Positions 16,641-24,820 are shown, numbered from the stretch's first letter. The stretch is 64,000 bases of DNA from Natrinema pellirubrum DSM 15624 (GCF_000230735.2 NC_019967.1:1-64000), one strand, 5' to 3'. Notes: generated by a model from the letters alone, not told the origin. Numbers and translations are program-made.

Positions 16641-16829
16641 TCAGGACTCTATCTGAATGTTGGCCTCTTCCGTGGCAGCTGGTCGGGTGAGGAGACTCAC
16701 CTGCTCCAGGAGCGTCATCGCTGCGTCGATCCGCCTTTGATCGTCGGAATCCAATTGATCGACGTCGATACTGCTGAGATTGCTGAGAGCGCGGTGCATC
16801 CGGTAGCCGGGGGTGTCTCGTGGGTCCAT
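16641..16829 (-). CDS. Small hypothetical protein
   Basis: This 62-residue acidic helical protein (MDPRDTPGYRMHRALSNLSS and on) belongs to no family that I recognise. Composition fits a real gene. It lies 36 bases before the SWIM gene on the same strand and may be co-transcribed with it. TTAACCAAC site F lies about 90-130 bases upstream of the start. Confidence 0.5.
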   Translation of the reverse strand: MDPRDTPGYRMHRALSNLSSIDVDQLDSDDQRRIDAAMTLLEQVSLLTRPAATEEANIQIES

Positions 16830-16917
16830 GTGTACGCCTCCGCCGATTTACGGCGCAGAAAAACGCAGACGAGCGAACAGCAGGACATCTCCGAAATGGT
16901 CCTGGACTGGTCTTTAG

Positions 16918-16959
16918 TTAACCAACGATTCCAGAACTCCACTCTTTTACGGTGGTTAA
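16918..16959. repeat. TTAACCAAC inverted repeat, site F
   Basis: TTAACCAAC (16918-16926) and GGTGGTTAA (16951-16959), one mismatch in the right arm, 24-base spacer. It sits between the 3' end of the gene at 16974 and the start of the gene at 16829. Confidence 0.65.
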
Positions 16960-16973
16960 GCTTGACTTCCCGC

Positions 16974-17867
16974 CTACCGAGCTCCTTCGGGCTCCGGCCC
17001 GTATCGAGGAGTTCCACATACCTGACACTCCCACATCGGCTGCCCAGTCCACTCATCGTCAGGGACGGTTTCGTATTCGTTGAATCGATGCTCAGTCTCC
17101 TGGTTGCACTCCCGACACTCGAGGTGCTCCCTGTTCGGACTCTCGCGTCGCATGCTCCCGGTACTGGCGTCGGTGACGAATCGCTGAAGCGCAATCGCCG
17201 GCACCAGCCAGACGTCATCGTCTGCGTCCTCTAGGAGGGCCGCAAGACGATTCTCGTCGCGAACGCCGCTCCCGGTTTCGTCGTAGAGGAACGTTGCGCG
17301 CTCGCCGTCGTGACGCGATTGCGTCGTGTCTGTCCACGTCGTCCGCTCACGAGCGGCCGCGAGCAGCTGTTCGCCGCACTCCGATGAGACCCGTGTCGCC
17401 GAAGGAAGCGAGGGCCACTGGTCGGCAAGCTGCGCTGCAGGTTCCTCGTCGAGATCGTAGATGAGCTGGCAGTCGTCGACCGCAGGGTCGGAAGCCGATT
17501 TCGCGAGGAGAGAGGCCGCAGCGGATCCCTTTGCCACGGCGCCGTAGAACGTCCGCGACTCGACGAGCGCGTGGATGACATGGAGGATATCACACTCCGA
17601 ATCAGGGGTGTCCTGGTCATCGGTGGGTGCATCGAGATGGTTCGATAGACAGAACCGGCACTTCGTCTGGCTGGCGGGGATTGACGCCCCACAAGAGGCA
17701 CACTCGGTCGTCGTTGCCATCGTATCGTCTGGATAGCCTTCATCGACTCTATCCGCTCGTTGACGTCGGGACTCTCCGTCGCCACTGCTGGAGAGTGTTT
17801 CGTCGGGGATATGCGTCGCTTCGCCAAGCGGCCGGAGCTCTTCGTAGTCAGAGTAACGTTCGGTCAT
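16974..17867 (-). CDS. Hypothetical protein with two zinc ribbons
   Basis: This protein has 297 residues from MTERYSDYEELRPLG (17867); a start at 17888 is possible. One Cys4 ribbon near residue 60 (CASC...CRFC) and a second at the C-terminus (CREC...CQVC) enclose a central domain of mixed helices and strands without recognised motifs. Terminal ribbons suggest a nucleic-acid or transcription role. It lies directly downstream of TFB 2 on the same strand, with about 97 bases between them. I cannot name the family. Confidence 0.72.
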   Translation of the reverse strand: MTERYSDYEELRPLGEATHIPDETLSSSGDGESRRQRADRVDEGYPDDTMATTTECASCGASIPASQTKCRFCLSNHLDAPTDDQDTPDSECDILHVIHALVESRTFYGAVAKGSAAASLLAKSASDPAVDDCQLIYDLDEEPAAQLADQWPSLPSATRVSSECGEQLLAAARERTTWTDTTQSRHDGERATFLYDETGSGVRDENRLAALLEDADDDVWLVPAIALQRFVTDASTGSMRRESPNREHLECRECNQETEHRFNEYETVPDDEWTGQPMWECQVCGTPRYGPEPEGAR

Positions 17868-17964
17868 AGAGTAGTCTGATAGCAGCATGCTTCGTCTTCG
17901 GTTTTAAAGGGTAGCTCTCACGTCAATTCATCTACAGACACGCAAACCAATAGGAGGAGCGTCG

Positions 17965-18891
17965 TTAGACAGCCAGTTCGTCCAGCGCTTCTCGGTGAGT
18001 TCGGACGGTGACCGGAGAGACGTTCGCGACCTCTGCGACGTCCGTCTGTGTAAGCAACTGGCCCTGTTCGTGCCCCGCTTTGTACAGGCAAGCTGCGGCG
18101 AACCCTGACGGGCAGACGCCCGTCGTAACTCCCGTTGATTCCGAGCCCTCCGCTAACCTCCGTGCTCGTTGCCGAATTCGATCGGAGACATCGAGTTCCG
18201 ACGCGAGCCGCGGAACGAACGCACTGGGCGTCACGGGCTGGGCCGGGAGGCCGAGTTCCGTGTTCAGCGTCTTGTACGCGTTCGTCACGCGCGACTGCTC
18301 AACGCGTGCCGGGTCGGTGACGTCGTCGAGGGTTCGCGAGAGGCCATTACACCGACAGGCGCCGTAGACGCTCGCTGTGGCCATCGCTTCGATCGACCGA
18401 CCCGGCAGGAGATTGTCGTTCTGGGCGCTCCGGAAGAGCTGGCACGCCTGGTCACGAATCGCCTCGGACAGCTCGAGCGCGCTCACGATCCGGCGGACCT
18501 CCCCCAGACCGTGTGCGAGGTTGCGCTCGGCTTTCGACTGAAACCTGCCACGAGACTGTTCACGCCGCATCCGGGCCACCTGCCGCCGCTTCCGTTCAGA
18601 GAGCGTATTTCCGTTTGCGTCCGTTCCATGTCCGATCTCGGTCGACAGGCCCCGGTCGTGTCGCGCCGCCGTCAGCGGCGCACCCGTCCGTTCACGCTCA
18701 TCGTCATCGTACGCTCGCCATTCTGGCCCGTGGTCGATGCGCTGCTCGTCGACGACGAGGCCACAGTCCTCGCAGACGGTTTCGACCGCATTGGTGGTGA
18801 CCCGGCCGCCGCACTCGGGACACTGGTTCGCGCTGGAGTCAGTCTGTACGTTCTCGTCAAATGCCGTCTCGTAGATGTCTCTGATTGCCAT
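17965..18891 (-). CDS. tfb: Transcription initiation factor TFB, copy 2
   Basis: The start at MAIRDIYETAFDENV (18891) gives 308 residues. The N-terminal zinc ribbon is C24, C27, C40, C43. The B-finger/linker (LSTEIGHGTDANGNTLS) and two cyclin repeats follow. It differs strongly from TFB 1 at 6437-7513, so the two probably have distinct promoter preferences. TFB multiplicity is a known route to global regulation in haloarchaea. The longer frame to 18963 adds a Cys-rich stretch unlikely to be translated. Confidence 0.92.
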   Translation of the reverse strand: MAIRDIYETAFDENVQTDSSANQCPECGGRVTTNAVETVCEDCGLVVDEQRIDHGPEWRAYDDDERERTGAPLTAARHDRGLSTEIGHGTDANGNTLSERKRRQVARMRREQSRGRFQSKAERNLAHGLGEVRRIVSALELSEAIRDQACQLFRSAQNDNLLPGRSIEAMATASVYGACRCNGLSRTLDDVTDPARVEQSRVTNAYKTLNTELGLPAQPVTPSAFVPRLASELDVSDRIRQRARRLAEGSESTGVTTGVCPSGFAAACLYKAGHEQGQLLTQTDVAEVANVSPVTVRTHREALDELAV

Positions 18892-19077
18892 GGTTCTCAC
18901 GAGGGGAATCACGCAGATCGTGCATCTCGGAACGCCCCTCACCCGCCAGGGGCAGATAAACACCCAGCGGTACGGAGCCGGCGCAGTGCGATACTGTGGC
19001 GAAAGCCCGGCGGCTCTGTGAGCCGCCCGGAACGTGGAGGTTGGGTGGGGCGGCGGGAAGCGGGTGAACGGGCATAA

Positions 19078-19103
19078 GCAAAAAAGAAGGCCGCGTTAGC
19101 CGA
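19078..19103 (-). terminator. Poly-T terminator after the OB-fold gene
   Basis: On the minus strand the stop of the OB-fold gene is followed by CGGCCTTC and a run of six T, a typical archaeal terminator. Confidence 0.45.
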
Positions 19104-20000
19104 CTACTCCCACCACTGACCGCGCTCTGGGAACAGCACGGTGCTCCACCCGGTCAGAGCCACTGAGACGCGCCCCTGATACCAGTTCCGCGCCGCCCCG
19201 TGAATCCGCACGCGTTCGCCTTCTTCCATCCACGGTTGGTCGCTCGCAACCCAGGACGTGAACTTCGTTCGTCCACTTTCGTCCTCGATGAGCCCGACTT
19301 GCCGAATCGCCGATGAATCCGCATCCCACAACTGGGTCACGGTTCCCTCGATGCTCACCTCCTTTCGGTTCACGTCCTCGACCTTCCCTATCGGGATCAC
19401 CTGTCCCGGCGCCGTCTGTAGCTCCTCGAACACGCTGACGACCGCACTCATCATGTCTTTCCCGTTGATGACCGCCTCGGCCAGCCGCCGACTGATCGCC
19501 GCCCGCGACCACCCATCCAGCTTTTCGGCCAGCCGCATCGATTGTTCGTTCACAGCCGCCAACTGCTCCTGTTCGAGTTCCACACGCGGGTCGTCCCGTT
19601 CTGGGTCCGCCATCGGGTCCACGCTCGCTCGCCGCTTCTGGAACTCCGTCCGTCGCATCGCACTTCGTTTTACCGCGATATCTCGCGTCCGCATCTCCCG
19701 ACCCTCCTGCGTTCCGAGTTCAGCCTGGGCACTGATGCGCTCCAGCTCAGCCTCCCGCGCCTTGATGCGCTCTTCCTGTTCGAGGGTCTTCCCGAACATG
19801 TGATCCGGTCCTTCCTCGACTCGCGCGTCCGGATGATTTGAATCTACTTTCGCCTGCACTTCCATGTCGACCGTCGCCTGGAACTCCGGGGTCTCATCGA
19901 CGACCTCGAAGCCATCCTCATCGACCGCCGCTTCATCGTGTTTCTCGAATGCCTGTTCATCGACCGAAACTACTTCACTGGAGACGTTCTTACTTGACAT
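19104..20000 (-). CDS. OB-fold single-strand DNA-binding protein (RPA-like)
   Basis: This protein has 298 residues. The C-terminal 90 residues form one OB fold (VSIEGTVTQLWDADSSAIRQVGLIEDESGRTKFTSW, then EGERVRIHGAARNWYQGRVSVALT) like archaeal RPA proteins. The N-terminal half is acidic and then highly charged and helical. One OB fold and no zinc finger set it apart from chromosomal RPA1. It probably coats single-stranded DNA during plasmid replication or transfer. It is followed by a terminator and preceded by an unusual GC-rich segment. Confidence 0.82.
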   Translation of the reverse strand: MSSKNVSSEVVSVDEQAFEKHDEAAVDEDGFEVVDETPEFQATVDMEVQAKVDSNHPDARVEEGPDHMFGKTLEQEERIKAREAELERISAQAELGTQEGREMRTRDIAVKRSAMRRTEFQKRRASVDPMADPERDDPRVELEQEQLAAVNEQSMRLAEKLDGWSRAAISRRLAEAVINGKDMMSAVVSVFEELQTAPGQVIPIGKVEDVNRKEVSIEGTVTQLWDADSSAIRQVGLIEDESGRTKFTSWVASDQPWMEEGERVRIHGAARNWYQGRVSVALTGWSTVLFPERGQWWE

Positions 20001-20027
20001 TGGAATCGGACCTGATTCCGAAGGCGC

Positions 20028-20096
20028 TCACTCGGCGTCTTCTTCCGACACCACGACTCTCCAGCCGTGGCTGTCCACAACGACCAACTCACCCAT
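20028..20096 (-). other. Possible 22-residue leader frame before the OB-fold gene
   Basis: A short frame MGELVVVDSHGWRVVVSEEDAE ends 27 bases before the start of the OB-fold gene. It could be a leader peptide or the end of a longer, GC-rich open frame; no evidence decides this. Confidence 0.25.
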
Positions 20097-20097
20097 C

Positions 20098-20151
20098 GCG
20101 CGCTCTCGCTCGCGCCTTCGCGAGCGCCCCTGGGCGCGAGCGAGAGCGCGC
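20098..20151. repeat. 19-base perfect inverted repeat
   Basis: GCGCGCTCTCGCTCGCGCC (20098-20116) and its exact complement (20133-20151) are separated by 16 bases. The stem would be extremely stable as RNA or cruciform DNA. Confidence 0.8.
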
Positions 20152-20673
20152 CTCAGGGAGGCCACCCAACCAGCACCGCGCGCCGACCCGCCCGGAGCGA
20201 GCGGCCAGCGGGATATGCCCGCTCGTGTCCGGCCCGATACGCGGGTCCGTGTCCAGGGCGACTGTCGCCGAGAACGCGCGCCGCGGTGTGGCGCGCGCCA
20301 GCGCAGGCGGCACAAAGCGCTGGAACGCGAAAGCCCGCAAGGGGCGCAACCGACGGGGATACCCGCTGGCGCCGAGGGCACATCCATTTTAGCCCGGAAC
20401 GGGCGCTCACGGTGCGGAGAGCGCCCGCACGCCCGGAATGGTCGGTCGCGAGCGACGCGGAGGGCGGCAGCGGCGAGCGGGGCGAGCCGTTACGAATCAC
20501 CTGTTCATCCACTCTCGACGCTCTGTGCTCCAGCCACTACCTGGTGGACTCAGAAAGGGCGAGGCCGCTTCGGTCGTCCCCCGACTCCGCAAGCACCGAG
20601 GGACGAGGCGCGCAGCGTGGGGCGTGGGATGCCGAGCGGCTGAGGGCTTTCGGAATGAGGGTCACTACTCGGT
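20152..20673. other. GC-rich segment without a supported gene
   Basis: About 520 bases of very high G+C with long overlapping open frames in several phases. Their products are Arg/Ala/Gly/Ser-rich and lack the acidity of haloarchaeal proteins, so I do not call a gene. Several short self-complementary stretches suggest structure. It lies between the OB-fold and PIN genes, both on the minus strand. A structured RNA or a replication-related region is possible. Confidence 0.4.
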
Positions 20674-21204
20674 CTAGATCAGCCGCATCGAGTCGCCCGG
20701 GTCGTCGCCGATGATGTCCGCCAAGCCGTAGACCGTGATCGCGTCCGTGTACCCTTGCGCTCGAACGGCATTTTTGATGCCTTTCCTGGCGGGCTGATCG
20801 TCTGTGAGCACGACGACACCCGTTGTCGAGCGGTCTCTCACATACTGAATGACTAGGCCCGCAAGAATTGCGTCCGTCTTCTCGACCTCGTGCTCGGCTT
20901 TAGTCGTTTCACTCGCGATGGTCCGTCTGGCGATATCGCTTGCCGCGACAGCGTCCCCGTCCGTTGGTGATGGCGCATCGATGATCTCGGCCCATCCTTC
21001 GTCGAGCGCCGTCCGGACACGATCCGTCTCTGAGCCACCGAGTTCGCCGATCACGCGCCGGGGGAGTTTGCAGACGACGCCGGCGTGCTGGATGGCTCGG
21101 CGAAATCGTTGGTACTGCGGATTCGAGGGCTGGCCGATCGCGTAGAAGATGTTCGCGTCGACGAGGACGTCCTGGTCAGCGGATAATGGCGTGTCTCGAC
21201 CCAT
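20674..21204 (-). CDS. PIN-domain ribonuclease, probable VapC-like toxin
   Basis: This 176-residue PIN domain keeps all acidic residues: D16 and N18 in VLVDANIF, E54 in VIGELGG, D111 in EKTDAILAG and D135/D136 in VLTDDQPA. PIN proteins cut RNA, and small ones usually act as toxins. It starts nine bases after the wHTH gene at 21214-21921, which may be its antitoxin/repressor. A beheaded relative lies at 11345-11793. Confidence 0.82.
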   Translation of the reverse strand: MGRDTPLSADQDVLVDANIFYAIGQPSNPQYQRFRRAIQHAGVVCKLPRRVIGELGGSETDRVRTALDEGWAEIIDAPSPTDGDAVAASDIARRTIASETTKAEHEVEKTDAILAGLVIQYVRDRSTTGVVVLTDDQPARKGIKNAVRAQGYTDAITVYGLADIIGDDPGDSMRLI

Positions 21205-21213
21205 CCGATGAAC

Positions 21214-21921
21214 TCACCTATCGGGGTCCGACGAATCCGTCGGGGCACCAGCTATCTCGTCAAGATCGGGAAGATCCATCTCGTCATGCACATCCGGGAA
21301 GAGGTACTCGAAGAACGGATCGTGCTCCCGGCCGACGGCAAGCGCGGGTTTGAGCGCGTAGATGATCATCATCGCTTCCGTCTCGCGCACGTCGATGTCG
21401 CTGGCGACCATCCGCTGAGTCGTCTTCCCCGCGAAGTGGAGCCCGGCGCCGCGCAATGCAGCGATGAGCTTCCCGAGGCCGTACCGGTCCACGAAGTACT
21501 TGATGTCCTCATCGACCTCCTGGAGCCCGAGGGCGTGGAGGGCGGTCGGCGTGATGACGATCGGGACGTACTGCTCGACGATGATGATCGGGTCGGCGGT
21601 CAGCTGCTGGGGGCGTGTCGAGTCGTCGCGGTCGACGAGGCCGAGATCGACCAGTCGGTCGACGTACTCGTAGGCCGTCGATTTCGAGAGATCGAGCGCC
21701 TCCATAGCTTCCGGTGGGGTGACCGGGCCCCAGTAGCAGATGTAGATGTAGACGCGGGCGAGTGCTGGGCGGTTGAGCAGTTCCACGACTGTTTCGAGCC
21801 GGGGCGCGTTCTCGGCCAGCGTCTCCGGCTCGAGCGTGTCTTCGGTGAGGATGTCGATCGGTGGCGGGTCCAGCGTGTCGATTCCACCATCTGGGCGAAT
21901 GTGCTCGTGATCAGGAGCCAT
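21214..21921 (-). CDS. wHTH protein paired with the PIN gene
   Basis: This 235-residue protein has an N-terminal acidic tail, a winged helix at about 45-100 (RPALARVYIYICYWGPVTPPEAMEALDLSKSTAYEYVDRLVDLGLV) and a C-terminal domain with a YGLGKLIAALRGAGLHFAGK stretch. The gap to the PIN gene is nine bases, so this looks like a two-gene toxin-antitoxin unit with a wHTH antitoxin rather than the common RHH or AbrB types. The pairing is seen; the toxin-antitoxin role is inferred. Confidence 0.75.
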   Translation of the reverse strand: MAPDHEHIRPDGGIDTLDPPPIDILTEDTLEPETLAENAPRLETVVELLNRPALARVYIYICYWGPVTPPEAMEALDLSKSTAYEYVDRLVDLGLVDRDDSTRPQQLTADPIIIVEQYVPIVITPTALHALGLQEVDEDIKYFVDRYGLGKLIAALRGAGLHFAGKTTQRMVASDIDVRETEAMMIIYALKPALAVGREHDPFFEYLFPDVHDEMDLPDLDEIAGAPTDSSDPDR

Positions 21922-22026
21922 AGGAGTTAGTCCGAAGTCCGTGTACTTCAGACTATCGGTGCGGCAAGTGACGTGCTACTGGCTTATGTGAACGGACGCT
22001 GAGGGACGCTCCACCGAGTTAACCGG

Positions 22027-22350
22027 CTACTCGACAACGTGTAACTCGAAATCTCGCGTCCAGTACGTCGCGGGCCCGCCGGGACTACATCGCCCACACA
22101 GCTGCAACGGCCCCTCGAGATGGCCGAGTTCCACCCGGAACCGCGTGAGCGCCGCGAGGGCGTCGACGACGAGGCCACACCCGTCGCAGGCGTGATGATC
22201 GCGCTCCTCGGGATCAGGCCGCTCTTGGAGCGCACAGTCGACGCAGATCGGGTGCGTCATCCGTTCGTCTTTCCCCCAGGTATGTGCCTCGCCCATCTCT
22301 GTATCGGGACGTGCATCGCAGAAGGCACACCCAGCAAGCGTCTGTTGCAT
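22027..22350 (-). CDS. Small multi-zinc-ribbon protein
   Basis: This 107-residue protein has Cys pairs in CAFC, CVDC, CDGC and CGRC and could hold two zinc ions. Starts exist at 22350 and at the internal MTHPICVDC. The 22350 start overlaps the stop of the preceding gene (TGATG), which supports coupling. A truncated copy lies at 10091-10330. Function unknown; small zinc proteins of this type are frequent on haloarchaeal plasmids. Confidence 0.75.
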   Translation of the reverse strand: MQQTLAGCAFCDARPDTEMGEAHTWGKDERMTHPICVDCALQERPDPEERDHHACDGCGLVVDALAALTRFRVELGHLEGPLQLCGRCSPGGPATYWTRDFELHVVE

Positions 22351-22634
22351 CAGTCGTCCTCCGCGTCTCTGGCGGCCCGCCAGCCGCGATGGAACACGGC
22401 GAGCTGGGTGATCGAGTCGAAGGCCTCGCCGCTGGGGTCGTGAACCAGGACATGCTGGTCAGGGATCGGCCTCACCATATCGTCCTCGATGAGATCATTC
22501 ACGAGACGGCGGGCACTCCGCTCGTCGATGTCTGCCGTCGCGACCCGGGCCGCATCCCGGTCCTGTGCAACAAGTTCGGTTTCAAGCCGCTCGTGATCGG
22601 CTGTCGTGTCGTCGAGGATATCGGATCCAGTCAT
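22350..22634 (-). CDS. Small wHTH-like hypothetical protein
   Basis: This 94-residue acidic protein has a central helix-turn-helix-like part (ATADIDERSARRLVNDLIEDDMVRPIPDQHVLVHDPSGEAF) that looks like a small winged helix. It is translationally coupled to the zinc-ribbon gene downstream. TTAACCAAC site G lies about 110-150 bases upstream. It takes the place that the wHTH gene 10335-10868 has in the decayed module, without evident sequence similarity to it. Confidence 0.65.
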   Translation of the reverse strand: MTGSDILDDTTADHERLETELVAQDRDAARVATADIDERSARRLVNDLIEDDMVRPIPDQHVLVHDPSGEAFDSITQLAVFHRGWRAARDAEDD

Positions 22635-22745
22635 GGGAACTCAACTATGGCACGCACTTCGAGCGCGCCTCACGCCTTCCGGCGCGGATAAACTCGCAGG
22701 CTGGAGAGAGCGGACAGGCAGGTGGCTGACTTGGACTCTCTATGA

Positions 22746-22786
22746 TTAACCAACAATCGCTGAAGTCTCTCGCATTTGTTGGTTAA
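22746..22786. repeat. TTAACCAAC inverted repeat, site G
   Basis: TTAACCAAC (22746-22754) and GTTGGTTAA (22778-22786), perfect arms, 23-base spacer. The right arm contains the stop codon of the gene at 22783-23247. Confidence 0.75.
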
Positions 22787-23247
22787 CACTCCTCGCATCC
22801 TGAATCCGTTCGCAGTTGCTGCGTGGGCTTCACAACGAACGTATCGGGGTTGGTGGCCGGCTTGGCGTGGCTTCGATTCGTTGCCAGCGACTCGGAGCGT
22901 GAGAGCTGCCAGACCAGCTTGTCGCGGACCGCTTCACGCGTGATCTGCGTCTCGTCCCACCCGAGGCGCTCGTCGTACCGACGCTTGATGAACTGCTGGC
23001 CAGTCGCCTCGGCGGCGACGTACTGATCGATTTTAGCACCCCACGCGTTCGAGGACCGGTACTCGGCACCGACGTCCTCGTGGGTGAGCTCAACGAGGAC
23101 ACACTCGACGAACGCCACGATCGACTCGTCACGCCGGTCGTTGGGGACGTCGAGTCGAAGGTCGGCCCATGGCGCTGTCGCTGCGTCAGATTCGTCCGGG
23201 TGGGGGTCGATACGACGGATTGGGTCTCGCTGTCGCTCAGAATACAT
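22783..23247 (-). CDS. Hypothetical protein of the primase module
   Basis: This protein has 154 residues (MYSERQRDPIRRIDPHPDESD and on) and is mixed alpha/beta. A helical region with WGAKIDQYVAAEATGQQFIKRRYDERLGWDETQITREAVRDKLVW is the best conserved-looking part, and the tail ends in CEEC. No motif that I can name. It is 73 bases downstream of the primase-polymerase and on the same strand, and its stop lies inside site G. It is absent from the decayed copy of the module. Confidence 0.65.
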   Translation of the reverse strand: MYSERQRDPIRRIDPHPDESDAATAPWADLRLDVPNDRRDESIVAFVECVLVELTHEDVGAEYRSSNAWGAKIDQYVAAEATGQQFIKRRYDERLGWDETQITREAVRDKLVWQLSRSESLATNRSHAKPATNPDTFVVKPTQQLRTDSGCEEC

Positions 23248-23320
23248 GTGTTGTTCCGGGGCAGTTCGACAACCCCGTCACCCATAACGGGGTGAAAAAC
23301 GCTCTATCGCGGTTACATCG

Positions 23321-24574
23321 TTATTCTGAACTGCCGCCGAATAATCGCCCCCATACGGAGCGAGTCGCTGACTCATCCTCACTCTCGTTCGCAGTAACGG
23401 CTTGCTCGTCTTGGGGTTGCTTGGGCTCTCGGTCGCGGGCAGCGAGTTCGTCGGTGAGCCGTTCAACCTCTGCTTCGAGGGTGTCGATCCGCTCGACTTT
23501 CTGTTCGAGCGTCGCTTCAAGTTCGTCGACGCGCTCGCTCAACAGTCGATTCTTTTCGGTCAGGTACGCGCGACTCCGCTCTGAATTGTCACGGGTGTCG
23601 ACAGATGATTCGGCAGAGGTGGTGTCGCGGTCTTCGGTATCATCGCCGGTGTCCGGATCGTAGAACTCCGAGGTGTTCGCAATCGCTCGCTCGACGGTCT
23701 TCTCGCCGTACGTCGACCCATCGGCGTAGTGGACCTCGTCCCACTTCTCGCGGTGAAGCCCTGACTGACGGAACAGCTGGTCCATCTGCGTCCGGTCGCC
23801 GCCGGTCCAGAACGCCAGCAGACAGCACAGCGCCATATCAGCCTCAGACTGGCTGTCGTAGCCACCCATATTCCCGTTCCAGAGCCGCTCGAACTTCTCA
23901 CCGTTCGACGCGTTTCGCGCTTTCTCGAGGAGTTCCTCGTCCTCAAGGTCGACGTCGTCTGCATCATTCGTCGCTGATTGGCCGTCAGCGTCACCACGCT
24001 GCCTGGATTCGGGAGTCGTGTCACGCTCGATGTTCTGGACGTACTCGCGGTGAATCGCGTCGAGCGCGTCCTGTCGGCGTGCAACACGTGTGGGCGTTCG
24101 CCCGACGTGGTCGCCAGTGACGGTGAAAAAGCGTGCCGTGTCGTACAGTTCGACGCTCCCGCGACGGTTCCGGCCGTCAGGGAGGTCACCCTTGATGAGG
24201 ACGTGGTAGCCGGTTCCAGAGGGCGACACCTCCGTGTACGAGTCGAGTCGTGCGATGATGTCCTGTGCGTCATCGTCGACGTCGCCGGTTTCGGGATCGC
24301 GGCAGTCGTCCAGATCGACGCCGACGATGGGGTCGTTGTCGGTAAACACGAACCCGACGCCATCTGCGTGCTCCGTCTCGGTGTATTCGAGCGCTGCTTC
24401 GAGGCTGCCCCACGTCTCAGGGTCCGTCGACGACGCGAATCCGCCTGTCGCTGGCGTCACCGGGATCTTCGTCAGTTTGTCGTCCCGTTCCTCTTCCCGC
24501 CAGCACACCCACTGCTCGCGCTCGCGTAGCTTCTTGGGACACTCCGAGACTACAAGTGGCGGCTCAGATTCCAT
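23321..24574 (-). CDS. NrS-1-type primase-polymerase
   Basis: This 417-residue protein resembles the phage NrS-1 polymerase family of archaeo-eukaryotic primases, which can start and extend DNA chains. The N-terminal catalytic domain shows GVDLDD at 85-90 (metal-binding acids) and SPSGTGYHVLIKG at 117-129. A middle helical domain at about 217-305 (GGYDSQSEADMALCCLLAFW...SGLHREKW...YGEKTVERAI) matches the helicase-binding-like domain of that family. A heptad coiled coil (about 330-390) and a LFGG tail close it. No helicase domain is fused. Its C-terminal part is repeated at 11071-11343. Confidence 0.85.
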   Translation of the reverse strand: MESEPPLVVSECPKKLREREQWVCWREEERDDKLTKIPVTPATGGFASSTDPETWGSLEAALEYTETEHADGVGFVFTDNDPIVGVDLDDCRDPETGDVDDDAQDIIARLDSYTEVSPSGTGYHVLIKGDLPDGRNRRGSVELYDTARFFTVTGDHVGRTPTRVARRQDALDAIHREYVQNIERDTTPESRQRGDADGQSATNDADDVDLEDEELLEKARNASNGEKFERLWNGNMGGYDSQSEADMALCCLLAFWTGGDRTQMDQLFRQSGLHREKWDEVHYADGSTYGEKTVERAIANTSEFYDPDTGDDTEDRDTTSAESSVDTRDNSERSRAYLTEKNRLLSERVDELEATLEQKVERIDTLEAEVERLTDELAARDREPKQPQDEQAVTANESEDESATRSVWGRLFGGSSE

Positions 24575-24673
24575 CGGTATCCCTCTCGATGAGTCTCCAG
24601 TGAGTCATCTCACTCTCTTTCTCACTATCCTGATAGAAGTCCTCGCGACCGGTGGCTTGTCCAGTCCCCTGTC

Positions 24674-24820
24674 CAACGGGTGCTACCCGTTGTATACTAG
24701 TTGGTTTTGACCCGCGTTTTGCCCTGAACACTGCTCCCGTAATGCGGTTTTCCCATGAACATTCATCAATCCCTTGGCCTGAACAGTAATTTTGCCCTGA
24801 ACAATCTATGGTATGAACTC
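24674..24820. repeat. Iteron-like TTTTGCCCTGAACA repeats and a palindrome
   Basis: Upstream of the primase-polymerase lie two exact TTTTGCCCTGAACA copies (24717-24730 and 24790-24803) with variants at 24748-24761, 24772-24785 and about 24808-24820, all in one orientation. Next to them is the perfect inverted repeat CAACGGGT-GCT-ACCCGTTG (24674-24692). Tandem direct repeats before a replication gene resemble plasmid iterons. The rest of 24575-24931 holds no supported gene. Confidence 0.55.

Noticed and set aside
18169-19077. 302-codon plus-strand frame
   Set aside because: It is antisense to TFB 2 and Arg/His-rich, unlike the acidic haloarchaeal proteins.
20067-20714. Several frames of 100-260 codons in the GC-rich segment
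   Set aside because: All are Arg/Ala/Ser-rich in every phase and overlap one another; no frame stands out, so none is called as a gene.
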